Positions 43,721 through 54,146 are shown, counted from the stretch's first letter. The stretch is DNA of 64,000 bases from Acidimicrobiaceae bacterium (GCA_003151475.1 PLXQ01000042.1:1-64000), one strand, 5' to 3'. Numbers and translations are program-made. Notes: generated by a model from the letters alone, not told the origin.

Positions 43721-43801
43721 CCAGACGGCGCCGGCGCCGTCGGGGTTCTGTCGGGGTCATACCCGATACCGCCACGAGGCCCCGGTGTTCAAGATGACGC
43801 C
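43721..43801. promoter_or_regulatory. Divergent promoter between PspC kinase and PspC protein
   Basis: An 81-bp gap shared by the kinase-regulator operon (minus) and the PspC protein (plus). Too GC-rich to assign -35/-10 boxes by eye; a binding site for the response regulator is expected here. Confidence 0.35.
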
Positions 43802-44935
43802 ATGGACGAAAACCCCACACCCGGCCCCATCCCCGATGACACACGACCCGACATCTCCGGATCCGACACCCCGGGGCCCGAGACCCGTCCCACCGAGCCC
43901 GGTCCCACGGGTCCCGTCCCCGCCGCGGTGCTGGTCGATGACGGCTTTCGGGGTGGCGGGACCCCAGGGGGTGGGCCACCGGGGGTCGAGACGACCGCTG
44001 ATGACACCCACGACGGTGGGTCCGAGGCCGGTGCGCAGTCCCCGCGGCGTCTGCGCCGGGACATGGCGCACCGGATGCTCGGCGGGGTGGCGGCCGGGGT
44101 GGCGCGCTATCTGGACATCGACGTCCTCTTCGTCCGCGTCGCCTTCGCCGTCCTGGCTTTCTTCGGCGGCTCGGGGGCGCTCATCTATGTGGCCGCCTGG
44201 CTGCTCATCCCGGCCGACGACGACGAGGAGCCCATCGCCAGGCAGTGGGCCGGGCGCCGGGCGCCGGGGCGCAGCCTGGTGGTGCTTCTGGTCGGCGCCG
44301 TGATCGGCGTCATCGCCCTGTCCGACCTGTTCTCGAGCGGCCCCTGGTGGCCGCACCGCGACGGTGGAGTCGGTCTCGTCCTCGGCGCCGCCGCCCTGGT
44401 CCTTGCTCTCGGCCTGGTGGCCGGCAGCGGGGGAAACCGGACGGCCCGGTCCCGGCTGCGCTGGCTGTTCATCACCCTGGTGCTGGGGGTGGTGGCCGTG
44501 GTCGTGGTGGTGGCGGCCACCGTCTTCTCCATCGAGGCGGCCAGCGGTGTGCCCCTGCGCGGCGGCATCGGCGACACCCAGTGGCACCCGACGAGCGCCG
44601 GGCAGCTGCAGCGCGACTACCGCCTGGCCGTGGGCAACCTCACCGTGGACCTGAGCGGCGTCCACTTCCGGTCGGGCACTACCCATGTCACGGCCAGCGT
44701 GGGCGTGGGCCGGCTCGTGGTCGACGTTCCCCCCGGGCCCGTCGTCAGTGTGGTGGCCCACAGCGGGCTGGGCGACGTGCAGGTCTTCGGTCGGGACAAC
44801 GGCGGCCTGAGCACCGTGCAAAGCATGCAGTCGGGCGGAAGCGGCTCGGCGGGGACGCGCGACCACGTCGTGCTCGACGCCGATGCCGGGGTCGGCCAGG
44901 TCCAGGTGGTGCGGACGGCATCGGCGCTCTCGTGA
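43802..44935 (+). CDS. PspC-domain membrane protein with LiaF-like C-terminus
   Basis: A 377-residue protein. Residues 1-80 are a Pro/Gly/Thr-rich, disordered tail. A PspC domain follows at about 83-145 (AHRMLGGVAAGVARYLDID), then three or four more helices (LVVLLVGAVIGVIAL, GLVLGAAALVLALGLVAG, LFITLVLGVVAVVVVVAA). The C-terminal about 280-377 is a beta-rich domain (GNLTVDLSGVHF, VGVGRLVVDVP, GLGDVQVFG) like the LiaF/toast-rack type. The ATG 43802 is chosen; the long frame upstream is antisense to the kinase. Probably an envelope-stress sensor or effector paired with the divergent kinase. Confidence 0.85.
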   Translation: MDENPTPGPIPDDTRPDISGSDTPGPETRPTEPGPTGPVPAAVLVDDGFRGGGTPGGGPPGVETTADDTHDGGSEAGAQSPRRLRRDMAHRMLGGVAAGVARYLDIDVLFVRVAFAVLAFFGGSGALIYVAAWLLIPADDDEEPIARQWAGRRAPGRSLVVLLVGAVIGVIALSDLFSSGPWWPHRDGGVGLVLGAAALVLALGLVAGSGGNRTARSRLRWLFITLVLGVVAVVVVVAATVFSIEAASGVPLRGGIGDTQWHPTSAGQLQRDYRLAVGNLTVDLSGVHFRSGTTHVTASVGVGRLVVDVPPGPVVSVVAHSGLGDVQVFGRDNGGLSTVQSMQSGGSGSAGTRDHVVLDADAGVGQVQVVRTASALS

Positions 44936-44952
44936 GCGGGTCGGGAGCGGGC

Positions 44953-45333
44953 TCAGACGCCGACGGTGCGCGCCCGGTCGGCGAAGTCCTCGGAGTCGGG
45001 CGGCACCACACAGAAGAGCAGTCCGGCCGGATCGCGCATCACCACCCAGTCGTGGTGGCGCGACATTTCCTGCGCGCCGGCGGCCGTGAGCCGGGCCACC
45101 TCGGCGTCGATGTCGTCCGACTCGATGTCCACGTGGATGTGGCTCGCTGCTGAGCCCAGGTTCTGGACGAAGACGGTCCCGAGCGCGGCGGGGTGCTCGA
45201 GGGCGTGGTACTCGGGGTGCTCCACCGCGCGCACCACCTCGGCGGCCAGCGCCAACCCCCAGAAGTCGCGCGCCGCGTCGTGCATGTCGGGGGCGAAGTC
45301 GAAGACGACGGTCCGCATGAGGATCCGGTGCAT
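44953..45333 (-). CDS. VOC-family protein
   Basis: A 126-residue single VOC module (glyoxalase/bleomycin-resistance fold): MRTVVFDFAPDMHDAARDFW, ASHIHVDIESDDIDAEVARL and WVVMRDPAGLLFCVV. It starts two bases after the methyltransferase stop, so the two are cotranscribed. The specific reaction is unknown. Confidence 0.85.
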   Translation of the reverse strand: MHRILMRTVVFDFAPDMHDAARDFWGLALAAEVVRAVEHPEYHALEHPAALGTVFVQNLGSAASHIHVDIESDDIDAEVARLTAAGAQEMSRHHDWVVMRDPAGLLFCVVPPDSEDFADRARTVGV

Positions 45334-45335
45334 TG

Positions 45336-46151
45336 TCAGACAGTAGGGCGCACCCGGCGGCGGACGACGAGCTGCCGCATCGACCAGCGGATGACCCCGG
45401 TGGAGCCGTCGGTGACCCGCCGCTCGAGCCGGGCCGCCAGGTCGGACCTCTCGGCCTGATCGGCCACGGCGGCCACTGCCGGGTCGTCGCCCCAGGTGGC
45501 CAGGTTGAGCGAGAAGATGGTGGCCGCCCGGCCGGCGGGAACGTCGAGAGCGGCGGAGCGCGAGATGACGACCTCGGTGGACGCCGGTGCGGCGTCGGCC
45601 AGGATCCGTCCGGCGTAGAGATCGCCGCCACGGACCGCCACCACGATGGAGGCGAGCTCCAGATAGCGGACGAAGTCGGTGTCGTCGGTGTCGATGCGCT
45701 CGGGCTCCTCCACCACGAGGAGACTGCCGGGCCGGAGCTGGCCGGCCCAGACCGACAGCGCGGCGTGGGGATGGCGCAGGTGCACGAGAAGGAAGCGGCC
45801 GTAGATCAGATCGGCCGGGGCGCCCGGCAGCGGCGGCGCCGTTACGTCGGTCACGACGTAGCGGCAACGCGATGACGGCGCCGCCCTCGCCTGGCTCACG
45901 AATGCGGCCGAGGAGTCGAGGCCGATGACCTCGGCGCCGGGGAAGACCGACGCCAGCATGGCCGTGGTGTGTCCCGGTCCGCAGCCGAGGTCGAGGACCA
46001 CCGATGACGGCGGCGGCGACAGTTCGTGCAGCAGGGAGGTACTGGTGAGCCCGAAGACCGAGGCCAGCACGTCGAGGCGCCGCGAGGCCACGGCGCTGTC
46101 GCCGAATGCGTAGGACTGCCGTGGCCGCGTCTTCGCGGGGGGATCAGGCAC
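45336..46151 (-). CDS. Class I SAM-dependent methyltransferase
   Basis: A 271-residue methyltransferase. Motif I is VVLDLGCGPGHTTAML, motif II is around VIGLDSSAAFVSQA, and VTDVTAPPLPGAPADLIYGR with FLLVHLRHP and GSLLVVEEPERID complete the Rossmann core. Small-molecule or lipid substrate unknown. First gene of a pair with the VOC protein. Confidence 0.87.
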   Translation of the reverse strand: MPDPPAKTRPRQSYAFGDSAVASRRLDVLASVFGLTSTSLLHELSPPPSSVVLDLGCGPGHTTAMLASVFPGAEVIGLDSSAAFVSQARAAPSSRCRYVVTDVTAPPLPGAPADLIYGRFLLVHLRHPHAALSVWAGQLRPGSLLVVEEPERIDTDDTDFVRYLELASIVVAVRGGDLYAGRILADAAPASTEVVISRSAALDVPAGRAATIFSLNLATWGDDPAVAAVADQAERSDLAARLERRVTDGSTGVIRWSMRQLVVRRRVRPTV

Positions 46152-46221
46152 CGGAACCGAAGACTACGACGCGACCCGGGCGGCGCGCCCGGGCCACGGC
46201 GCCGTCGTCAATCCCGGGGGA

Positions 46222-46857
46222 TCACTTGTTGGGCTGGGGCGTCACCCGGAGATAGGGCTTGAGCGCCTTCCATCCCTTCGGGAACTTGGCCTTGGCATCC
46301 TCGTCGGACACGGAGGGGACGATGATCACGTCCTGGCCGTCCTTCCAGTTCACCGGCGTCGCCACCTGGTGGTCGGCTGTCAGCTGGAGCGAGTCGAGCA
46401 CCCGCAGGATCTCGTCGACGTTGCGTCCCGTGGACGCCGGGTAGGTGATGGAGAGCTTCACCTTCTTGTCCGGTCCGATGATGAACACCGAACGGACGGT
46501 GAGCGTGTCGTTGGCGTTCGGGTGGATCATGTCGTAGAGGTCGGCCACCTTCTTGTCGGGGTCGCCGATCAGGGGGAAGTTGAGGGCCTGGCCCTGGGTC
46601 TCCTCGATGTCCTTCTTCCAGCCGTTGTGCGACTCGACGGAGTCGACCGACAGGCCGATAATCTTGGCGTTGCGCTTGTCGAACTCGCCCTTGGCCTTGG
46701 CGAAGGCACCGAGCTCGGTCGTGCAGACCGGGGTGAAGTCCTTCGGGTGGGAGAACAGCACGCCCCACGAGTTGCCCAGCCATTCGTGGAAGTTGATCGT
46801 GCCCTCGGTCGTGTCGGCGGTGAAGTCGGGGGCGATGTCGCCCAGACGGACTGCCAT
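46222..46857 (-). CDS. 1-Cys peroxiredoxin (Prx6 type)
   Basis: A 211-residue peroxidase that reduces H2O2 and organic peroxides. The peroxidatic Cys45 lies in SHPKDFTPVCTTELG. LSVDSVESHNGW and the long C-terminal domain (TPVNWKDGQDVIIVPSVSDE) mark the Prx6/1-Cys subfamily. Monocistronic, cytoplasmic. Confidence 0.95.
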   Translation of the reverse strand: MAVRLGDIAPDFTADTTEGTINFHEWLGNSWGVLFSHPKDFTPVCTTELGAFAKAKGEFDKRNAKIIGLSVDSVESHNGWKKDIEETQGQALNFPLIGDPDKKVADLYDMIHPNANDTLTVRSVFIIGPDKKVKLSITYPASTGRNVDEILRVLDSLQLTADHQVATPVNWKDGQDVIIVPSVSDEDAKAKFPKGWKALKPYLRVTPQPNK

Positions 46858-47014
46858 GTTTCCTCCTGCTGTCGTTTTGGTCCTACGTCGATCCGCGGCC
46901 GGTTCGGCGCTTCACACAGGACTGTAGCGGGGACGGACCCTATTGTCGACCGCCGGAGTCACCTTTCTCCCCCTCCTTCATCCGGGGCGGGGCCCCCTCT
47001 GGGAGAATGCCCCG

Positions 47015-47791
47015 GTGAAGAGCATCGAGGTCACCGTGGACGGACCGGTCACGATCGTCACCATCTGCCGCCCCGAGCGCCGCAACGCCGTCGACGGACC
47101 GAGCGCGGCCGCGCTTCTCGAGGCCTTCCGGGCCTTCGACGGCGACGGCTCGTCCTCGGTGGCCGTCCTCACCGGGAGCGGGGGCACCTTCTGCGCCGGG
47201 GCCGACCTGAGGGCGCTGTCGGAGGGCGACCGCCGTCCTGTGCTCGAAGATGGACCCGGGCCCATGGGCCCCACCCGGCTGGAGCTGTCCAAACCGGTGA
47301 TCGCTGCCATCGAGGGCTACGCCGTGGCCGGCGGTCTCGAGCTGGCGCTGTGGTGCGACCTCCGGGTGGCTTCGAGCGATGCCGTCCTCGGCGTCTACTG
47401 CCGCCGCTTCGGCGTGCCCCTGGTGGACGGGGGCACCGTCCGCCTGCCCCGGTTGATCGGGCAGAGCCGCGCCCTCGACCTCGTCCTCACCGGCCGGGGG
47501 GTGGGCGGAGACGAAGCCCTGCAGATGGGACTGGTCAACCGGCTGGTGGCCCCGGGCACGGCCCTGGCCGAGGCGCTCGTCCTCGCCCGTCAGCTGGCCG
47601 CTCTCCCCCAGACCTGCCTGCGCAACGACCGTCGCTCGCTGCTGTGGCAGTGGGCTCTCGACGAGGATGACGCGCTGGCCGCCGAGGCCCGGCTCGGCCA
47701 GCAGACGATCGCCAGTGGCGAAACGGCGGCGGGGGCCGAGCTCTTCGCCTCCGGTGCCGGCCGCCACGGCGGCACCCTGCCGGAGCGGTGA
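47015..47791 (+). CDS. Enoyl-CoA hydratase/isomerase
   Basis: A 258-residue crotonase-fold protein. The oxyanion-hole segments are GSGGTFCAGADLRAL and KPVIAAIEGYAVAGGLELAL. One of the two active-site glutamates appears to lie near GVPLVDGGTVRLPRLIG, where the position holds Asp. GTG 47015 follows a GGGAGA site; the frame extends open to 46943 without support. Overlaps the HAD gene by 4 bp. Confidence 0.9.
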   Translation: MKSIEVTVDGPVTIVTICRPERRNAVDGPSAAALLEAFRAFDGDGSSSVAVLTGSGGTFCAGADLRALSEGDRRPVLEDGPGPMGPTRLELSKPVIAAIEGYAVAGGLELALWCDLRVASSDAVLGVYCRRFGVPLVDGGTVRLPRLIGQSRALDLVLTGRGVGGDEALQMGLVNRLVAPGTALAEALVLARQLAALPQTCLRNDRRSLLWQWALDEDDALAAEARLGQQTIASGETAAGAELFASGAGRHGGTLPER

Positions 47792-48516
47792 CGCCGCCCG
47801 GTTCTGAGGCCCCGGTGGCCGCCTTCGACTTCGACGGGAGCCTGACGAGCGGGGGAAGCACCTGGCAATTCCTGACCGCCGTCCGCGGGCGGCGGCGGGT
47901 GGCCGGCGCCGCCGTCGCTCTCGCGGGCCGGCTTGTAGCCGCCGCCGCCCTCGGCGGGCAGCGGGTGGACGACGTCAAGGAGGCTCTCTTTCGTCGCACC
48001 CTGGCCGGCCTGGACGCCGCCGAGGTGGCCGCCAGGGCAGAGCGCTTCGGGCGCGCCCACTACGCCCGCCACGCCCGGGCCGACGTCCGGGAGCGCCTCG
48101 AGTGGCACCGGGCCCAGGGCCACAGGATCCTCATCGTCTCCGCCTCGCTCGAGCTCTACCTGCAGGCGATCGGGGCCGAACTGGCTGTCGACGCCGTGAT
48201 CGCCACCCGTCTGGCCGTGGCTCCCGACGGCCGGCTGACGGGGAACTACGACGGCCGCAACTGCCGGGGCCCCGAGAAGATCGCCCGCGTCCGGCAGTGG
48301 ATGGCAGATTCATCGAAGCACACCGGTGCCACTGCCATCACTGATGTCCTGTGGGCCTACGGCAACAGCAAGGGTGACCGGTTGCTGCTCGGGGGCGCCG
48401 ACGTCGGTGTCGATGTGGGCCGGCTGGGCCGGGTCGGGGCCCTACGCCGCTTCCCCCGGCTCTCGGAGTTCACCGCCGGAGACGGCGACGACGCTCACCA
48501 GGTCCGGCGGAAGTAG
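47788..48516 (+). CDS. HAD-superfamily phosphatase (HAD-IB, SerB-like)
   Basis: A 242-residue HAD phosphatase. The nucleophile is in AFDFDGSLTSGG, the Ser motif in ILIVSASLELYL, the Lys in GPEKIARVRQW and the acidic motif in YGNSKGDRLLL. The IB subfamily includes phosphoserine phosphatases and acyltransferase-linked hydrolases. Coupled to the enoyl-CoA hydratase (GTGA). Its 3' end overlaps the convergent SDR by 22 bp. Confidence 0.88.
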   Translation: MTPPGSEAPVAAFDFDGSLTSGGSTWQFLTAVRGRRRVAGAAVALAGRLVAAAALGGQRVDDVKEALFRRTLAGLDAAEVAARAERFGRAHYARHARADVRERLEWHRAQGHRILIVSASLELYLQAIGAELAVDAVIATRLAVAPDGRLTGNYDGRNCRGPEKIARVRQWMADSSKHTGATAITDVLWAYGNSKGDRLLLGGADVGVDVGRLGRVGALRRFPRLSEFTAGDGDDAHQVRRK

Positions 48517-49340
48517 TGGTAGGTCTTCGGGGCCACAGCCCGCAAGACGGCGGCGGCGTCGATGAGGGGTGACGCGCTGATGTCGAGGGCTCGGCCCCCC
48601 ATCTTGTCGAGCAGCAGCCCCGCCACCTCGGCCTCGGTCCGCCGGGTCAGCCGCGGAGGTGCCCGCAGGCCGCGGCCGAGGGCCTCGCGGCCCATGGCCG
48701 TCGGCATCCAGGCCGGATAGAGAATGTGCATGGCCACGCCCCGGCTCCTCACCCGGAAGCTCACACTCTCGGTGAAGGCCGACAGCGCCGCCTTGGAGGC
48801 CGGGTAGACACCGGGCCCCGGTGACGGCAGCCGGCCCCCGTCCGAGGACACGTTGACCACGATCCCCGATCCCCGGTCGACCATTGCGGGCAGAACGGCC
48901 AGGGTGCCGGCCACGGCGGCGAAGAAGTTCACCTCGAAGGTGCCCCGGACGTCGTCCATCGTCATCTCCGCCAGCCGGACCCCGGGGTCGCGGCCGGCGT
49001 TGTTCACGAGCACGTCGATCCGCCCCCGGCTCTTCTCCACGTCGTGGAGCAGCTCGGCCCAGGCTTCGGTGTCGGCCACGTCGCAGACAACTCCGGCCGA
49101 CTCCTCGGAGCGCATCCGCAGCTCCTGTTCCACCTGGGCCACGGCGTCGGGCCGCCGGGCCACGGCCACAACCACCCCGCCCGCTGCGGCCAGATCGAGA
49201 GCCACCTGTCGGCCGAGTCCCGACGAGGCCCCGGAGATGACGACCACCTTCCCCCGGTAGCGCTCGGACCGGGCCGCCACCCGCCGCCCCCGCCTCACGG
49301 CCGCCCGGGCCTGACCGACATCACTGCGCAGTGAGCGCAC
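48495..49340 (-). CDS. Short-chain dehydrogenase/reductase
   Basis: A 281-residue SDR. It has [18 protein letters not shown], Ser in VNVSSDGG and Tyr-x-x-x-Lys in YPASK. The C-terminal region ([16 protein letters not shown]) resembles lipid-linked SDRs. The start GTG 49340 overlaps the stop of the upstream SpoIID-like gene by 20 bp on the same strand, suggesting coupling. Substrate unknown. Confidence 0.87.
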   Translation of the reverse strand: MRSLRSDVGQARAAVRRGRRVAARSERYRGKVVVISGASSGLGRQVALDLAAAGGVVVAVARRPDAVAQVEQELRMRSEESAGVVCDVADTEAWAELLHDVEKSRGRIDVLVNNAGRDPGVRLAEMTMDDVRGTFEVNFFAAVAGTLAVLPAMVDRGSGIVVNVSSDGGRLPSPGPGVYPASKAALSAFTESVSFRVRSRGVAMHILYPAWMPTAMGREALGRGLRAPPRLTRRTEAEVAGLLLDKMGGRALDISASPLIDAAAVLRAVAPKTYHYFRRTW

Positions 49341-51408
49341 CGCCGACCAGATGGCCGCCGTAGCCGGTCACCTCGCTGGCCACGTCGCCGAATTGGGGCG
49401 CGTCGCCGAATCCGATGGCCTGGCCGCCGCCGGTCACCACGATGTAGCCCTGCCCGGTGGCGGTGCCGAGCACACCTACCGCCGTGGCCCGCACCCCGAG
49501 ACCCGGCAGCGACCCCATATAGGGCGCGTCGCCGAAGGAGAAGATCCCGCCGTCTGCTCCTACCAGCCAGTAGCCCCCTCCGTCGGCCGTGGCCGCCATG
49601 CCCACGATGGGCTGGTCCAGCCGCTGGCCCCCCATGGAACCGTGGAAGCCGGCGTCGCCGAAGGAGAAGACCCCGCCATCGGACGCCACCGTCCAGTAGC
49701 CCCCGCCGTCAGAGGTGGGCGCCATTCCGACCATGGGGGCGTTCAGGTGCCGGCCGCCCATCGATCCGGCGAAGCCGGCGTCACCGAAGGAGAAGATCCC
49801 GCCGTCCGAGGCCACCGTCCAGTAGCCCCCGCCGTCCGAGGTGGGCGCCATCCCCACCATGGGGGCGTCCAGGTGCCGACCGCCCATGGAGCCGGCGAAG
49901 CCGGCGTCACCGAAGGAGAAGATCCCGCCGTCGGACGCCACCGTCCAGTAGCCGTTGTGGTCGGCCGTCCGGGCCATCCCCACCATGGGGGCGTCGAGGT
50001 GCCGACCGCCCATCGATCCGGCGAAGCCGGCGCTGCCGAACGTGAAGATCCCGCCATCGGACGCCACCAACCAGTAGCCGGCGATCCCTCCGCTCGGCTG
50101 TCCTCCGACGCTGAACCAGTTCGACAGCGCCCCCCCGCCGAGACCGAAGGAGCCGAAGTCAGAGGCGAAGGTGGCACCGCTCAACGTCACCGTGGTGCTC
50201 GACCCCTCGAGGACCATCTGCAGGACCCGGCCGCCGAAGTCACCGAGCCCGTTGCGCTGGGTCACCTGCACGGAGATGAGCGAGCCCAGTTGGGCGAAGT
50301 GCGCCGTGATGGCGGACACGGGGATGTCCACCGTGTAGGCGTGATACGGGTTGCAGGCACCGGCGACGCACACCGAGTCGCCGTCGTCGGGTACGGCCGC
50401 GAACGTCCCCCCGGCGCTGTAGCCGCCCGTCGACGCCGAGTACTGGGTCAGCGCCGGCACCCCCCCGGGCAACAGCACCGCCATACCGGCGGTGGTGTTG
50501 GTGGCCGCGTCGGTCAGCGCGTTCTCATGCACCGTCCCCGGATAGAACTGGCAGGCCGCCGTGTCGCAGATGTCGGCGTAACCGAAGTAGCTACCCCTGC
50601 TGGCCATCACGTAGGAGCGCACGGCCACGGCCTGGGCCTCGAGCTCCTGCATCCCGGCCCCACCACCCAATGTCCCCCACGACGCCGGAGACTCCGACGG
50701 CGTGACGTCGGCCACGTACTGACCGAGAGGCACCACGTTGACGGCGCGCACCTGACTGGCCGAGTTGAGTGCTCCCTGGATCGTCCCGTGCACCGTCGTC
50801 GTCCCGCCGACGTAACACAAGGTCAATTCGGCCGCCCCGGGCGAGGCCACGGGGCCACCCACGACAGCGGTGGCCGCGCTCCAGGGCCCGGCGCACCCGC
50901 TGCTCGTCTCCACATTCCAGACGCCGCTCATCAATGTGAACAACGCGGCGCCGCCCCCCGGCACGGTGACACCCCCGGCGTTGAAGCCGGCGCTCGAGGT
51001 GACGAGGACGTTCTGATTGCCGCCGTTCATGTTCTCGTTCAGCGCCACCGTGACCGGGGTGCCGTCGCTCCAACCGGCAGGCACACCGATGGTGGTGGAG
51101 GCGCCGGTGCCCAGACGGCCGTAGTAGTGCTGGAGGATCTGTTGGTAGTTGAGGCCCTGCAGGGCGTCGCCCAGAGCGCCCCACTGGCCCATGCCGGCGC
51201 CGCCGCCGAAACCGTGGACCTGGAGGGTCACGTTGGCCGTGGGATAGGCGTTGGCGGCGGTGGGGAGAGAAAGCACCGAGGCGGCGGCGATGACCAGAAC
51301 ACCGGAGACGGCGGAGATAACGCGGCCCGCGCCCACGCGGAAAGTGGATCGGCAAAAGCTGATGGTGTCGATGCTATCGGCGACAGCGTCCGCTCCCGGG
51401 GACACCAC
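49321..51408 (-). CDS. Secreted SpoIID/LytB-domain protein with six 42-residue repeats
   Basis: About 695 residues. A signal sequence ([20 protein letters not shown], cleaved near ANA) is followed by a SpoIID-like region. There [19 protein letters not shown] and [10 protein letters not shown] correspond to its GxGxGMGQ...Y box, with [15 protein letters not shown] further on. Known SpoIID domains cleave denuded glycan strands. The last 252 residues are six head-to-tail 42-residue repeats. Start GTG 51408 is chosen because upstream codons (to ATG 51474) overlap the divergent gene's start. Extracellular or cell-wall location expected. Confidence 0.85.
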   Translation of the reverse strand: MVSPGADAVADSIDTISFCRSTFRVGAGRVISAVSGVLVIAAASVLSLPTAANAYPTANVTLQVHGFGGGAGMGQWGALGDALQGLNYQQILQHYYGRLGTGASTTIGVPAGWSDGTPVTVALNENMNGGNQNVLVTSSAGFNAGGVTVPGGGAALFTLMSGVWNVETSSGCAGPWSAATAVVGGPVASPGAAELTLCYVGGTTTVHGTIQGALNSASQVRAVNVVPLGQYVADVTPSESPASWGTLGGGAGMQELEAQAVAVRSYVMASRGSYFGYADICDTAACQFYPGTVHENALTDAATNTTAGMAVLLPGGVPALTQYSASTGGYSAGGTFAAVPDDGDSVCVAGACNPYHAYTVDIPVSAITAHFAQLGSLISVQVTQRNGLGDFGGRVLQMVLEGSSTTVTLSGATFASDFGSFGLGGGALSNWFSVGGQPSGGIAGYWLVASDGGIFTFGSAGFAGSMGGRHLDAPMVGMARTADHNGYWTVASDGGIFSFGDAGFAGSMGGRHLDAPMVGMAPTSDGGGYWTVASDGGIFSFGDAGFAGSMGGRHLNAPMVGMAPTSDGGGYWTVASDGGVFSFGDAGFHGSMGGQRLDQPIVGMAATADGGGYWLVGADGGIFSFGDAPYMGSLPGLGVRATAVGVLGTATGQGYIVVTGGGQAIGFGDAPQFGDVASEVTGYGGHLVGGALTAQ
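49324..50079 (-). repeat. Six 126-bp coding repeats
   Basis: Encodes six 42-residue units with consensus [19 protein letters not shown], followed by GSMGGRHL and PMVGMAPT. The first four units are very alike; the last two diverge. The unit also appears six times in the protein at 59151-61511. Likely a beta-propeller-like surface module. Confidence 0.9.
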
Positions 51409-51472
51409 CAGATCGTCCCCCCGGCCACGAGGAACCGCTGGTAGCGTGCCCAAAGCGGGCGGGGCCCTTTTC

Positions 51473-52903
51473 ATGGCAGCGGCCACCGACGTCGTCTGGC
51501 ACGTGTCAGAGGAGCTGCCGGTGAACGTGCGTGCGCTCGGCCGCGAGGACCTGCGACAGGTTTCGCATCTGCACCGCGCTTCGGTGCGCGGCTGGGCTCC
51601 GCGGCGAGCCTCGTGGACGGGGTCCCCCACATTTCTCGTTTCTCTGATCATCGGCATCGTCACCGTGGTGCTGCGTCTGTCGTATGCGGCAACCGCTCCC
51701 ACCGACGCCGTGGGCGCCGGCCTCGTGAAGGGCTCCGGCCATTTCGACGTGACGCGCGGCGCGCCACGGGCCCCCGGCGCTTGGCTGTACGTGGCCGTGG
51801 GCCACGGCATCGCTGTCGTCACCGGCCTGAGCGCCGTCCACAGCCTGGTGCTCCTGGCCGCGCTGGCCTCGGCTGGCGCCGCTGCTCTCACCTGTGTGGC
51901 GGGCACGGCGTTGGGGGGGCTCTGGGTGGGCATCGGCTCCGCCGCCGTCGTGGCCTCGGCCCCCGTCTCGTGGTTCGCCGGTTCGACGGTGTCGGCCTAC
52001 GGGTTCGAAACCGTCATCGGGACGCTGCTGATCGTGCTGGCCCGTCGGGCCTGGCCGTACCGCGCCCACGGGGCGCTGGCCGTGGCCGTGCTCATGCTCG
52101 GGGGCGGGGTGCGGTTGAGCATCATCCCCGCCTTCGCTTTCCTGGCCGCCATCGCCGTGGTGGCCAGTGTGCGCACCGTCGGCCAGCTCCTGGCCACCGT
52201 CGCCGCCGGCCTCGCGGGCCTGGCCGTCTGGCTCGTTCCCGTCGTATTCATCCAACCCGGTGGGATCTCGGTATGGCTCCATGCCGTGCACGTCCAGATC
52301 TCCGACGCCGCGCACCAGTCATCGGTCTTCGTGGCCCCGGCGGCGGGCACCGTCACCAACATCGGCACCTTCGGGGGCTGGTCGCTCGTGAGCCTGGGGC
52401 CCGTCGTCGCCGTCGGCCTTGTCGGTGTCGTCGCCCTGGCCGGGGCCCGGATCGTGACCAGGCATCCGGCCGGGAACATACGCCTGCGCATCTGGAGCAG
52501 ACCGAGTGAACCGAGGGCCGGGATCGAACGGCCCCGGTACCAACACACCGGGGCCATCCTGGGGGCGGCCGTGATCCCCCCGTTGGCCCTTGTCACCCTC
52601 GGTCAATTCGCCGGCGGCGGCGACGTCCTGTGGTACCTAGCCCCGGTGACCGTGCTCATGCTCTTACCCGCCGGCCGTCTGCTGCACCACCGCAGCCGCG
52701 GGGTGCGGCTGGGCGCCGCCGTGGTGGCCACCGTCCTCGTGGCCGGCACCGTGGGCGTGAACGTCCAGAGGTTCGTGGCCGGGCCCGGCATCCTGCCCGC
52801 CAGTGTGATGCAGCACCATCGGAACTGGTGGATCTCGCAGCGGCGTTACCAGGCGCCCTATGCCGACACCGACGCCGCCATCAGAGCGGCGGACCGGCGC
52901 TGA
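51473..52903 (+). CDS. Polytopic membrane protein, GT-C-like
   Basis: A 476-residue protein with roughly ten hydrophobic helices after a cytoplasmic head ([40 protein letters not shown] and others). The first loop has the [20 protein letters not shown] pattern reminiscent of the catalytic loop of GT-C glycosyltransferases, and genes for polysaccharide export are adjacent. Function is inferred from layout. ATG 51473 or GTG 51521 may be the start. Divergent from the SpoIID-like gene. Confidence 0.7.
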   Translation: MAAATDVVWHVSEELPVNVRALGREDLRQVSHLHRASVRGWAPRRASWTGSPTFLVSLIIGIVTVVLRLSYAATAPTDAVGAGLVKGSGHFDVTRGAPRAPGAWLYVAVGHGIAVVTGLSAVHSLVLLAALASAGAAALTCVAGTALGGLWVGIGSAAVVASAPVSWFAGSTVSAYGFETVIGTLLIVLARRAWPYRAHGALAVAVLMLGGGVRLSIIPAFAFLAAIAVVASVRTVGQLLATVAAGLAGLAVWLVPVVFIQPGGISVWLHAVHVQISDAAHQSSVFVAPAAGTVTNIGTFGGWSLVSLGPVVAVGLVGVVALAGARIVTRHPAGNIRLRIWSRPSEPRAGIERPRYQHTGAILGAAVIPPLALVTLGQFAGGGDVLWYLAPVTVLMLLPAGRLLHHRSRGVRLGAAVVATVLVAGTVGVNVQRFVAGPGILPASVMQHHRNWWISQRRYQAPYADTDAAIRAADRR

Positions 52904-52927
52904 CAGCGCGCCCCTGTCGTTCGCCGA

Positions 52928-54139
52928 TCAGCTGAGGCTGGCGGTGCGGATCTCGACGCGAAAATCGAGGGCGATGGTTCCGCGCGACCGACCGGGATTA
53001 AGCATCTCGAAGGGCACCATTTCGCGCCGGTCGAAGACGATCCCCGGACGGCTCTTCAACTCCACGGCCACGAAGTACTTGCCGTCGAGGAAGGGGATGT
53101 GGTCGAAGGTGAGATCGGCCCGGCCGCCACCGGTGGGAACGTCGATCTGCTGGCCCAGGATCTCGGTGTCCGAGGCATAGGCCATTTCGTTGAATTGGTT
53201 GTGGATCTCGATGGCGATGACCATGTCCGCCACCGGCTCGAAGGCCTCGAAGCCGATGCGGACGGTCAGAGGCTCACCGGGTAAGAGGTGCTGCCGGGTG
53301 CCCGTGCCGGGGTGCTCGAGATCGACGGAAGTGATGGTGACGGGCCGGTAGGCCGGAATCTCCGACACCGGCTCCGAAGCGGTGATGGCGGACTCCGGGG
53401 CCAGGGTGAGGAGGTGATCGTGGTAGAGCTTCACCGCCTCGGCGGCAGAGGCGTAGCCGATCATCTTTCCCGAGCTGAGCACGGCCGCGTTGTCGCAGAT
53501 GACCCGGACGAGGTCGGCCGAGTGGGTGACGAACAAGATGGTCCGGCCGTCGTTCTGGAACTCCTTGATCCGGCCCATGCACTTGCGTTGGAAGTTCTCG
53601 TCGCCCACGGCGAGGACCTCGTCCACGACGAGGATGTCGGGATCGACGTTCACGGCCACGGCGAAGCCGAGCCGGACGTACATGCCCGAGGAGTAGTACT
53701 TCACCTGGTTGTCGATGAAGTTCTCCAGCTCGGCGAAGGCCACGATCTCGTCGAAGCGGCTTTCGACCTCCTTCGTCGACAACCCGAGCAGCGAGGCGTT
53801 CAGGAAGATGTTCTCCCGTCCCGAGAGCTCGGGCTGGAAGCCCGCCCCCAGCTCCAGCAACGCGGCCAGGGCGCCGCGGACGACGATCCTGCCCTTGGTC
53901 GGTTGCAAGATGCCCGACATGCACTTGAGCAATGTCGACTTGCCCGAGCCGTTGCGGCCCAAGATGCCCACCGTCTGGCCTTCAGCCACCTCGAAGCTGA
54001 TGTCCTGCAGGGCCCAGAAGTCCTCGTAGGAGTTGTTCCCGAGGTGCAGGACGCGTTCTTTCAACGAGTAGTACTTCTCGTGGTAGAGCCGGAACTTCTT
54101 GGAAACGTCGTCGACCTCGACGGCGATGTTGGCGCTCAC
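52928..54139 (-). CDS. ABC transporter ATPase for polysaccharide/teichoic acid export (Wzt/TagH-like)
   Basis: A 403-residue protein. The nucleotide-binding domain has Walker A GRNGSGKST, signature YYSSGMYVRLGFA and Walker B ILVVDEVLAVGDENF. Residues about 255-403 form a Wzt-type C-terminal beta-domain that binds the exported glycan (LLPGEPLTVRIGFEA, FLDGKYFVAVELKSR). Its start lies 7 bp after the permease stop. Energises export of a surface polysaccharide together with 54147-55271. Confidence 0.93.
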   Translation of the reverse strand: MSANIAVEVDDVSKKFRLYHEKYYSLKERVLHLGNNSYEDFWALQDISFEVAEGQTVGILGRNGSGKSTLLKCMSGILQPTKGRIVVRGALAALLELGAGFQPELSGRENIFLNASLLGLSTKEVESRFDEIVAFAELENFIDNQVKYYSSGMYVRLGFAVAVNVDPDILVVDEVLAVGDENFQRKCMGRIKEFQNDGRTILFVTHSADLVRVICDNAAVLSSGKMIGYASAAEAVKLYHDHLLTLAPESAITASEPVSEIPAYRPVTITSVDLEHPGTGTRQHLLPGEPLTVRIGFEAFEPVADMVIAIEIHNQFNEMAYASDTEILGQQIDVPTGGGRADLTFDHIPFLDGKYFVAVELKSRPGIVFDRREMVPFEMLNPGRSRGTIALDFRVEIRTASLS

Positions 54140-54146
54140 GGAGGGC

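Noticed and set aside
42707..44935. A 742-residue PspC protein
   Set aside because: The first 365 residues are the antisense of the histidine kinase and are compositionally abnormal; the real start is 43802.
49324..50079. Repeats as a CRISPR or minisatellite array
   Set aside because: The 126-bp period is an exact multiple of three, encodes diverging 42-residue units in one frame and has no spacer structure.
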